Shown: piece after piece, positions 1-4,797 of the stretch
Numbering within the stretch: position 1 is the first letter of the stretch
How the letters are laid out: each line of letters opens with the position of its first letter
Assembly: GCA_017615435.1 (NCBI GenBank)
Contig: JAGAAF010000038.1
Location: 1 to 8,707, forward strand
Direction: 5' to 3'
Source: Bacteroidales bacterium
Lineage (GTDB): Bacteria; Bacteroidota; Bacteroidia; Bacteroidales; UBA932
Length of the DNA: 8,707 nt
Notes under the pieces: model-generated
What the model saw: only the letters and a program-made list of their open reading frames with translations
Told to the model about the DNA's origin: nothing
Databases searched by the model: none
Made by a program: the position numbers and the translations under genes

Positions 1-1
1 C

Positions 2-256
2 GAGATGTGGGCCTATTATGTGGAGAACGTGCTCTATCGCGAGCGCTATGGCGCGACCGACAAATTCTACGGCGACAAGTTCTGGTTCTCGCCTCAGATC
101 CTGATGTATCTGGACGAGCGCGGAATGAACCGCTTCAAACTTTTCGTCGCTCTGACATCCGACGTACATTCGGTGGATGCTTTGAAATCTCGCCTTCTGA
201 GCCTGTATCCGGAGAGCAAGAGCATGATCAACGAGGCGTTTAACAAATACTTGTAG
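2..256 (+). CDS. C-terminal fragment of an unrecognised protein (5' end outside window)
   Basis: The reading frame is open from the first complete codon at the left edge to a TAG at 254-256, giving about 84 residues. An ATG at 5-7 exists, but the frame continues upstream of it (GAG at 2-4), so I treat this as the tail of a longer gene rather than a small gene starting at the edge. The peptide is soluble-looking, rich in aromatic and charged residues (WAYYVENVLYRERYG near its start, MYLDERGMNRFK in the middle) and ends NEAFNKYL. I see no signal peptide or membrane segment, and I do not recognise the family. Only 4 bases separate its stop from the next ATG, so it is probably co-transcribed with the DUF3575 gene. 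The second overlapping frame here (7-243) is a shadow. Confidence 0.6.
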   Translation, partial: EMWAYYVENVLYRERYGATDKFYGDKFWFSPQILMYLDERGMNRFKLFVALTSDVHSVDALKSRLLSLYPESKSMINEAFNKYL

Positions 257-260
257 AGAT

Positions 261-791
261 ATGAAAAGATTGTTTGCTTTGGCGCTGGGGCTGATTGTCA
301 GCCTTGGCGCCCGGGCTCAGGAGTTCGAGCCCAAATTCGCCCTGCGCGCCAATGTGGCTGAACTGGCGCAGGGAGGGACTATCGATGTGGAGACTTCGGT
401 GGGTTTTTCACGGCACTGGAGCGCAGATGCGGATGTGAGATATAACCCCTATTCGGAAGACTCCCGCCAGCGGTCGCTGGGAGTGGGCGCGAGATGGTGG
501 CCGTGGTATGTGTATTCCGGGCTATGGCTTTCCGGCAAGGCGCGATATCAGGAATACAGTGTGCTCTCGTCCACATCCTCCGAAGGCGACCGCGTGGGCG
601 GATCGCTGACCGCAGGCTATTCCCGCATGCTCGGCCGCCATCTCAACCTCGACTTCGGTCTCGGTTTCTGGGGCGGCTACGAGACCTACTCGGTCTACGC
701 CTGCGAGACCTGCGGCCGCATCCGCGAGCGCGGCGCGAAGTACTTCCTCCGCCCCGACGCCCTCGTCCTCGCCCTCACGTTCGTATTTTGA
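261..791 (+). CDS. DUF3575 family secreted/outer-membrane protein
   Basis: A 176-residue protein with a Sec signal peptide (MKRLFALALGLIVSLGARAQ; likely cleavage at ARA-Q). The rest alternates in beta-barrel fashion and ends in an aromatic residue (ALTFVF), as outer-membrane barrels do. The order of features fits DUF3575, a Bacteroidota family: FALRANVAEL just after the signal, a VGFSRHWSADADVRYNP strand, a WWPWYVYSGLW strand, a GYSRMLGRHLNLDFGLG strand, then the YACETCG pair of cysteines (C148, C151) and a final strand. The family is often found near fimbrial or surface-protein genes, but its biochemical role is not established. The start at 261 is fixed by the signal peptide and lies 4 bases after the upstream stop. 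Downstream it is followed directly by the palindrome array. Confidence 0.85.
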   Translation: MKRLFALALGLIVSLGARAQEFEPKFALRANVAELAQGGTIDVETSVGFSRHWSADADVRYNPYSEDSRQRSLGVGARWWPWYVYSGLWLSGKARYQEYSVLSSTSSEGDRVGGSLTAGYSRMLGRHLNLDFGLGFWGGYETYSVYACETCGRIRERGAKYFLRPDALVLALTFVF

Positions 792-798
792 ACGGTCT

Positions 799-934
799 CG
801 GTGCCCGTTTTCGGCTCTTTTTGTGCACGGGCTCTCGTCTTTTCGCCCACCCGTGCACAAAATTGCCCTGTTTTGGGCACCGAACCACCAATTTTCGCCC
901 ATCCGTGAACAAAATCGCCCGAAAACGGGCACCA
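799..934. repeat. Left palindromic (REP-like) array, three units
   Basis: Three 33-bp imperfect palindromes. L0 (799-831) is inverted; L1 (850-882) and L2 (902-934) are in direct orientation and exactly 52 bp apart. Read in the L1 direction a unit starts CCGTGNACAAAAT, has a GCCC-type centre and ends GGGCACC(G). Within L1 the arms CCGTGCACAAAA and TTTTGGGCACCG are near-complementary; within L2 there is also a GCCCG-AAAA-CGGGC hairpin (917-930). L0 and L1 face each other, with an exact 13-bp inverted repeat TTTTGTGCACGGG (819-831) against 850-862. The 19-bp spacer L1-L2 (883-901) is identical to the spacer between R1 and R2 on the other side of the transposase. Palindromic repeats flanking a RAYT are the expected arrangement for REP elements. 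That these are substrates of the neighbouring transposase is inferred. Confidence 0.85.
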
Positions 935-948
935 ATATCGAATGAATT

Positions 949-1869
949 ATGGACAGATTAACATATAATCAAAAAGAAAGACAGTGCGAAGCCACATTTG
1001 TGATGAATGGCCCATTCTGGCACCTATGCACTCCGGGTCAACAGACTGAAATACTATGTGAGAGTGATGTAGACTATAAGTTCTTCGTCACTCTGCTTGC
1101 AATTGCCGCGGCAATCACTGGCGTGACTATCATTGCGTTCGAAGTAATGAGCAACCACATTCACGTCATCCTATCGGGACAGGAAACAGCTTGTAAGGAA
1201 TTTTTCCGCTACTTTAAAGATAAACTCAAACGCTACTATTCTCACTCGGGGAGGTTTAAGGATCTCTCCGGTTTCACCTGCGAGCTAATCCCGATTGATT
1301 CGCTGGAAATGATGCGTGCTGAGATCCCGTATACTAACCGAAATGCCTACATTGCTAGTGACAATTACACTCCCTTCACCTATCCATGGGGTAGCGGATA
1401 TTTGTATTACAACCCGATTTGCACAACTATCAGCGGACAGCCTTATAATTCGCTGACTAGACGCGAACAACGTGAGATATGTCAAGGACGCGTAATTGAG
1501 TTGCCTCAGCAGTACGAGGTATTAAACGGGATGATACTTCCCCGGAGTTTCTGCGCGTATAAACTCGGAGAAAGTATGTTTCGTGATGCTCATCAATACT
1601 TTTCCGCAATATCAAAAAATGCGGAAGCATATTCAGAGATCGCAAGGAGATTAGGGGACACCGTGTTTCTTTCTGATGAGGAGATGATAGGTACCCTGTC
1701 TTACCTGTCAAATAAAGAATACCGCGAAAGGCGTCCGACGATGCTCCCTAATAACTTAAAAATCGAGTTGGCAAAGCGTATGAAGCAAGATTACAACGCA
1801 ACAGCCGGACAAATGCAACGGATGCTGCGCCTCGATCCATCCATCATAGCCGAATTATTCGGGAAATGA
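949..1869 (+). CDS. REP-associated tyrosine transposase (RAYT; Y1/IS200-like HUH family)
   Basis: A 306-residue protein of the Y1 single-strand DNA transposase superfamily. The N-terminal half has the family order: a beta strand with FWHLCTPG (23-30, equivalent to the usual YHV..RG), a helix with DVDYKFFVTLL, and the metal-binding HUH motif MSNHIHVILSG (H70, H72). The candidate catalytic tyrosine is Y128 in EIPYTNRNAYIAS, in the place of the usual Y-x-x-x-N-P segment, followed by the YPWGSG motif at 145-150. The C-terminal part (about 260-306; ELAKRMKQDYNATAGQMQRML) looks like a helix-turn-helix, a DNA-binding extension seen in some RAYTs. RAYTs are chromosomal, usually single-copy relatives of IS200/IS605 transposases that are linked to REP palindromes; arrays of such palindromes flank this gene on both sides. 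The reading frame is intact and its codon use is AT-richer than that of bipA or the aldolase, suggesting transfer. Confidence 0.85.
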   Translation: MDRLTYNQKERQCEATFVMNGPFWHLCTPGQQTEILCESDVDYKFFVTLLAIAAAITGVTIIAFEVMSNHIHVILSGQETACKEFFRYFKDKLKRYYSHSGRFKDLSGFTCELIPIDSLEMMRAEIPYTNRNAYIASDNYTPFTYPWGSGYLYYNPICTTISGQPYNSLTRREQREICQGRVIELPQQYEVLNGMILPRSFCAYKLGESMFRDAHQYFSAISKNAEAYSEIARRLGDTVFLSDEEMIGTLSYLSNKEYRERRPTMLPNNLKIELAKRMKQDYNATAGQMQRMLRLDPSIIAELFGK

Positions 1870-1971
1870 CACGCTCTCTCGAGAATGAGAACGCTAGTCC
1901 AATCGAATCTCGTATTTCCGGCAAAAAAGCTCAAACATGGAACCAAACCGTAGTCAGTAGTATAAGAATTA

Positions 1972-2003
1972 TTTGGAAATATCGGAGGGTGGGGATATAT
2001 TTG
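1972..2003 (+). promoter_or_regulatory. Bacteroidota-type promoter for the outer-membrane protein gene
   Basis: TTTG at 1972-1975 and TATATTTG at 1996-2003 are separated by 20 bp, matching the Bacteroides sigma-ABfr consensus (-33 TTTG, -7 TAnnTTTG, 19-21 bp apart). The box ends 14 bases before the ATG at 2018, implying a very short leader. The rest of the 1870-2017 gap shows nothing else I can support. Confidence 0.75.
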
Positions 2004-2017
2004 AAAAAAGTTACACC

Positions 2018-2698
2018 ATGAAAACAAACAAACTATTCATCCTCCTCTCTCTTGTCTTTTTGATGTCTGCCCCTAACAGCTTCGCCCAGGAGGAGGGCTC
2101 ATTAAAAACCACTGTAGACCTCCTCGCGAAGGGTTCCCTCGGCTGGGCTCATTACGATGATATGATTTATGGTGTTCTGGATACTCGCATGGGAGTGTAT
2201 ACAGATATTAACATCGCTTCCGCTAATCCCATCAGCATTCAGACCGGTCTCGAATTCAAGTCTACCGGATACGGCGTCAAGACCGTCTTCAGTGGTCTGA
2301 GCAGCAGTTCATCTGATTTCTACGAAATATACTATTATCATATCAACTATTTAGGTATCCCAATCATGGTCAAATATCAGGATAGGAATAACCCATCAAG
2401 TTGGTTGAACGGTTTGTTTTTCGGCTTTGGTTTTAATATTCCCCTTGGTGGCAATTACAATTGGGATCGCTATAAAACTGGTCTCAAGAGCAAAAGCGTG
2501 GATGATTCCGGTGACGGCGATATCCCACAAGATAAGCTTTCTTCTCCTGCGGGAAGTTTCCGCCTCGGCTTTGATGAGAAATTAAGTGACAAATGGGGCT
2601 TTTTCATGGAGCTGGAGAGCATCCGCAATGTTTTCAAAACCGGTGAGACCAGTAAAACGATTCGGGCCTTCCGTATCGGCGTAATCTACTACCTTTAA
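2018..2698 (+). CDS. Outer-membrane beta-barrel protein (PF13568/PorT-like porin family)
   Basis: 226 residues, with a clear Sec signal peptide (MKTNKLFILLSLVFLMSAPN, then SFAQ; cleavage probably after AQ or before it). The mature part consists of alternating strands ending in an aromatic strand (FRIGVIYYL). The central YHINYLGIPIMVKYQ strand is the hallmark I associate with the Bacteroidota outer-membrane beta-barrel family PF13568. Strand pairs recur (GVYTDINIAS, ISIQTGLEF, GLFFGFGFNIPLG, GSFRLGFDEKL). The frame is open further upstream from a TTG at 1973, but the signal peptide and the promoter box at 1996-2003 place the start at the ATG 2018. The gene is AT-rich like the transposase before it, and both sit inside the palindrome-flanked block, so it may be a passenger. 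Its ligand or function is unknown. Confidence 0.8.
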   Translation: MKTNKLFILLSLVFLMSAPNSFAQEEGSLKTTVDLLAKGSLGWAHYDDMIYGVLDTRMGVYTDINIASANPISIQTGLEFKSTGYGVKTVFSGLSSSSSDFYEIYYYHINYLGIPIMVKYQDRNNPSSWLNGLFFGFGFNIPLGGNYNWDRYKTGLKSKSVDDSGDGDIPQDKLSSPAGSFRLGFDEKLSDKWGFFMELESIRNVFKTGETSKTIRAFRIGVIYYL

Positions 2699-2715
2699 CC
2701 AGAGATAATCTCGCG

Positions 2716-2904
2716 CCCGTGTCCGAAATCGCCTTGTTTTGGGCACCGAACCACCAATTTTCGCCCATTCGTGAACAAAATCGCCCGAAAACGGGCACCG
2801 ACCATCGCGATATCGACCCCTCGTGCACAAATAGACGGGAAAATGTGCACCGATTGGCCTAAATAAGGTATTCCGTGTACAAATACGCCCGAATATGTGC
2901 ACGG
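2716..2904. repeat. Right palindromic (REP-like) array, four units at exact 52-bp period
   Basis: Four direct 33-bp units: R1 2716-2748, R2 2768-2800, R3 2820-2852, R4 2872-2904. All three start-to-start distances are 52 bp, with 19-bp spacers at 2749-2767, 2801-2819 and 2853-2871. R1-spacer-R2 is nearly identical to L1-spacer-L2 (63 of 64 bases for 2736-2799 against 870-933), while R3 and R4 have diverged in sequence but keep both the GTGCAC/GTGYAC arms and the spacing. Each unit is an imperfect palindrome: in R4 CCGTGTACA pairs against TGTGCACGG. Short open frames that cross this array on the minus strand exist only because of the repeat and are not genes. Confidence 0.85.
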
Positions 2905-2948
2905 GGAAGGAAAATAGGGAAATCTCGCACGGATTTCCAAAAAATTAC

Positions 2949-2956
2949 TATATTTG
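2949..2956 (+). promoter_or_regulatory. -7 box for tRNA-Leu
   Basis: TATATTTG matches the Bacteroidota -7 consensus TAnnTTTG and ends 10 bases before the first base of the tRNA. No good TTTG is found 19-21 bp upstream. Confidence 0.6.
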
Positions 2957-2966
2957 CAGTCCCAAA

Positions 2967-3049
2967 GCGCGGGTGGCGAAATGGTAGACGCGCTAGTTTC
3001 AGGAGCTAGTGGGGTAAAACCTGTGTGAGTTCGAGTCTCATCTCGCGCA
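2967..3049 (+). tRNA. tRNA-Leu (anticodon CAG)
   Basis: An 83-base type II tRNA. The acceptor stem GCGCGGG pairs with CTCGCGC (3042-3048, one G-U) and the discriminator is A3049. The anticodon stem CTAGT/GCTAG (2993-2997, 3005-3009) encloses loop TTCAGGA with anticodon CAG at 3000-3002. An extended variable arm (about 3010-3024) is as expected for leucine. The T stem GTGAG/CTCAT encloses loop TTCGAGT (3030-3036). The 3' CCA is not encoded; CGA follows instead. It decodes CUG, a common codon in the GC-rich genes of this window. A terminator follows directly. Confidence 0.95.
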
Positions 3050-3053
3050 CGAA

Positions 3054-3079
3054 GGGCGGTCAAACGACCGCCCTTTTTT
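3054..3079 (+). terminator. Intrinsic terminator of tRNA-Leu
   Basis: Perfect 8-bp hairpin GGGCGGTC-AAAC-GACCGCCC followed by TTTTTT. The stem can be extended outwards: GCGCACGAA (tRNA 3' end, 3045-3053) is complementary to TTCGTGCGC (3078-3086) after the T tract. Confidence 0.9.
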
Positions 3080-3297
3080 CGTGCGCTGCGATGAGACTTC
3101 GTCTACCTCGATTGAGGGGGCGTACCCCCTCAAACACCCCTGCCTTATTAATCGTGCGCTCGATGAGACTCCGTCTACCTCGATTGAGGGGGCGTACCCC
3201 CTCAAACACCCCTGCCTTATTAATCGTGCGCTGCGATGAGACTCCGTCTACCTTGAATGGGGGACCGGATTCCCCCCAACCCCCTTGCCTTATTAAA
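3079..3297. repeat. Three tandem 72-73-bp repeats carrying inverted tRNA-Leu 3'-end copies
   Basis: Units begin at about 3081, 3154 and 3226. Units 1 and 2 are almost identical; unit 3 keeps the beginning and the end (GCCTTATTAA) but its centre has diverged. Each unit contains, on the minus strand, AGTCTCATC, then 2-3 changed bases, then GCGCACGA. This is the 3' half of the T arm and the acceptor end of the adjacent tRNA-Leu (3035-3052). In unit 2 the match is 18 of 20 over GAGTCTCATCnnGCGCACGA. Units 1 and 2 also hold a perfect hairpin TTGAGGGGG-CGTA-CCCCCTCAA (3112-3133; 3184-3205); unit 3 has a degenerate GGGGG...CCCCC version. Open frames through the repeats on both strands are low-complexity artefacts. 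The 3050-3353 interval has no gene that I can support. Confidence 0.85.
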
Positions 3298-3302
3298 ACA
3301 CG

Positions 3303-3330
3303 AAAAGGACGATCAATCAGACCGTCCTTT
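3303..3330 (-). terminator. Intrinsic terminator of the lipoprotein gene
   Basis: Read on the minus strand, AAAGGACGGTC-TGATT-GATCGTCCTTT forms an 11-bp stem with a single G-U pair, followed by a T-rich run (TTTTCG). On the plus strand the same position is an A-C mismatch, so the hairpin is better in the minus direction. It lies 23 bases beyond the stop codon at 3354. Confidence 0.8.
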
Positions 3331-3353
3331 ATCATTTGCGCGAGATGAACCAA

Positions 3354-3812
3354 TTATTTCTGTCTCTCGGCGTGGCAAGGTTTGTTGAACATATCGATCT
3401 CGCCGGTGTCACCGGAGTAGGTGAACTTGATCTCGATGACAGCGCCATACTGGTTGGCGTCTTCGGATGTACTGGCTTCCGTCCAATGTTCGTAAAGATT
3501 CTTGGGAAGGGTGGGGTAGTCACCATACGCCTCTATGTAATTCATAGCGTTGGGACGAGCTAAGTACTTGTTCCAGGTGAGTTTAACCAGCTGTCCGTCG
3601 TAGGTATATGTGCCCTGCCAGCGGCAGCCCCAGGCGCTGATGATGAAGTCTGCGCTCTTATCTGCCTTAAGCTCCAGGACATAGGCGACATCGTCTTTGC
3701 TGTCGGGTGTGTTGTAACCATACCACTTTCCGACTTCGGTGGCTTCTTCGTCTTTGTTGCAACCCGCGAAAATCATCGCGAATGCAGCCAGAATAATTGC
3801 AAATTTTTTCAT
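3354..3812 (-). CDS. Small lipoprotein of unknown function
   Basis: 152 residues beginning with a lipoprotein signal peptide, MKKFAIILAAFAMIFAGC; the lipobox FAGC makes C18 the probable lipidated residue, followed by an acidic NKDEE stretch. In Bacteroidota such acidic residues after the cysteine can favour surface export, but that is only suggestive here. The mature part is beta-rich (GKWYGYNT, VAYVLELKADKSADFII, WQGTYTYDGQLVKLTW), reminiscent of small lipocalin-like lipoproteins in which a W-G-Y strand starts the barrel; I cannot name a family. The frame is open 14 codons further upstream, but the signal sequence fixes the start at 3812. A TATATTTG box on the minus strand (3843-3850) lies 30 bases upstream, beginning just past the stop of the aldolase gene, so it can be transcribed independently of the aldolase. 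Confidence 0.75.
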   Translation of the reverse strand: MKKFAIILAAFAMIFAGCNKDEEATEVGKWYGYNTPDSKDDVAYVLELKADKSADFIISAWGCRWQGTYTYDGQLVKLTWNKYLARPNAMNYIEAYGDYPTLPKNLYEHWTEASTSEDANQYGAVIEIKFTYSGDTGEIDMFNKPCHAERQK

Positions 3813-3842
3813 ATCAATTGAGTTAAATACTATTCTTCTTGC

Positions 3843-3850
3843 CAAATATA
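3843..3850 (-). promoter_or_regulatory. -7 box for the lipoprotein gene
   Basis: CAAATATA on the plus strand reads TATATTTG on the minus strand, matching TAnnTTTG. It lies between the aldolase stop (3855) and the lipoprotein start (3812). No clear -33 TTTG is seen. Confidence 0.55.
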
Positions 3851-3854
3851 GCAA

Positions 3855-4682
3855 TTATTCAGCAACTGCACCCGTGACTGCATATTTCTCCTTCAGCAGT
3901 TCCACCACCGGCTCCATGGCCTTGGGGAAGACCTTGCGGAGATCAATCTCGTCGCTCTCGGAGAGAACCTTCTTCAGGGCGCGCATGAAATTGTCCTTGA
4001 TTTCGGTCGCGAGATTGACCTTCACGATGCCGTTGGCGATGGCCTCGCGGACTTGGTTGTGGGGGATGCCGGAAGAGCCGTGGAGGACCAGGGCGACCGG
4101 CGTGGCGGCGTGGATCGCGGCGAGGCGCGGGATGTCCAGATGCGGCGGGAGCTTGTAGAAGCCGTGCGCCGAGCCGATCGAGACTGCCAGCGCGTCCACG
4201 CCGGTCGCCTTGACAAACTCCACGGCCTGCTCGGGCGTGGTGAATCCGCCGCCCTGCTCCTGCCCGAGCTTGGCGACATAGCCCAGCTCAGCCTCCACAT
4301 TGGCGCCGTAGGGCCTGGCCATCTCCACCGCGCGGGCGGAGGTCTTCACGTTCTCCTCGAACGGCTTCTCGGACGCGTCTATCATCACGGAGTCGAAACC
4401 TTCGTCCAGGCAGCGCTGAACCAGCTCGAGGCTGGGGCCGTGGTCCAGGTGGATATAGCCCTGAAGGCCGTAGTCCGCCAGCACCTGGCGGCCCATTTTG
4501 TAGGCTGTGTGCAGGCCCATGTACTCGATGGACGAGCGGGTGAGCTGCAGCATCACGGGCGCGTTCATCGCCTGAGCCGCGCGCGCAACGCACACTAAAG
4601 TTTCGTAGTTATAGAAATTTGTCGCCAGCACCGCGGTCTTGCGCGCCTGGCAATCGTATAGAACTTCGCGTATCGTTTTCAT
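3855..4682 (-). CDS. Class II ketose-bisphosphate aldolase (fructose/tagatose-bisphosphate aldolase, GatY/KbaY-like)
   Basis: 275 residues, the usual length of the class IIB, GatY/KbaY-like branch. These zinc enzymes cleave a ketose 1,6-bisphosphate to glycerone phosphate and glyceraldehyde 3-phosphate in the cytoplasm. Visible active-site elements are the YIHLDHG motif (catalytic D80, zinc ligand H81), E132 in VEAELGYV, H173 in SIGSAHG and H201 in LHGSSG (zinc ligands), and the phosphate-binding KVNLATEIK segment (221-229), which resembles the VNVATELK of tagatose-bisphosphate aldolases more than the NIDTD of typical fructose enzymes. Substrate specificity cannot be decided from this; no tagatose or galactitol genes are nearby, so a role in glycolysis/gluconeogenesis is plausible. 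The frame is open to 4721, but MKTIREVLYD at 4682 is the conserved N-terminus and a -7 box lies just upstream. It is divergent from bipA. Confidence 0.88.
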   Translation of the reverse strand: MKTIREVLYDCQARKTAVLATNFYNYETLVCVARAAQAMNAPVMLQLTRSSIEYMGLHTAYKMGRQVLADYGLQGYIHLDHGPSLELVQRCLDEGFDSVMIDASEKPFEENVKTSARAVEMARPYGANVEAELGYVAKLGQEQGGGFTTPEQAVEFVKATGVDALAVSIGSAHGFYKLPPHLDIPRLAAIHAATPVALVLHGSSGIPHNQVREAIANGIVKVNLATEIKDNFMRALKKVLSESDEIDLRKVFPKAMEPVVELLKEKYAVTGAVAE

Positions 4683-4690
4683 AACAGGAG

Positions 4691-4698
4691 CAAATTTA
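4691..4698 (-). promoter_or_regulatory. -7 box for the aldolase gene
   Basis: CAAATTTA on the plus strand reads TAAATTTG on the minus strand and lies 8 bases before the ATG at 4682. A near-match to the -33 element (ATTG on the minus strand, 4719-4722) sits 20 bp upstream. It implies a very short leader. Confidence 0.6.
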
Positions 4699-4743
4699 AC
4701 GACTTTGTCTCTGAATGACAATAACTAATAATAGGTATTCTGG

Positions 4744-4774
4744 TTTGCAGTTCCGCTGAAAATTAGTAAATTCG
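4744..4774 (+). promoter_or_regulatory. Promoter for bipA
   Basis: TTTG at 4744-4747 and TAAATTCG at 4767-4774 (one mismatch to TAnnTTTG) are 19 bp apart. The ATG follows at 4798. Together with the aldolase box it forms a compact divergent promoter region of about 115 bp. Confidence 0.6.
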
Positions 4775-4797
4775 CGCCCAGTTTTCAGTTGGTTAGA

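Noticed and set aside
522..935. Minus-strand open frames over the left array, with a peptide also seen over the right array (2634-2828)
   Set aside because: The shared peptide arises only because the DNA repeat is shared; the frames overlap the DUF3575 gene or end at random, and 52 bp is not a multiple of 3, so no frame is kept along the array.
1973..2017. Upstream TTG start for the outer-membrane protein
   Set aside because: It would place 15 residues before a textbook signal peptide and would lie within or upstream of the promoter boxes.
2716..2904. Regular repeat-spacer array as a CRISPR
   Set aside because: The spacers are only 19 bp and one spacer is shared between the two arrays; the repeats diverge strongly, one unit is inverted, and there are no cas genes. 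REP-like palindromes explain it better.
3038..3348. tRNA-Leu 3' copies as attachment sites of an integrated element
   Set aside because: Site-specific integration into a tRNA end gives direct repeats; all copies here are inverted, no integrase is present, and the interval is only about 300 bp.
3025..3353. Open frames across the tandem repeats on both strands
   Set aside because: Repetitive peptides follow the 72-73-bp DNA repeat, overlap the tRNA, and have no start signals or family features.
3813..3854. Upstream extension of the lipoprotein gene
   Set aside because: The lipoprotein signal peptide starts at 3812, and the -7 box at 3843-3850 lies in the supposed extension.
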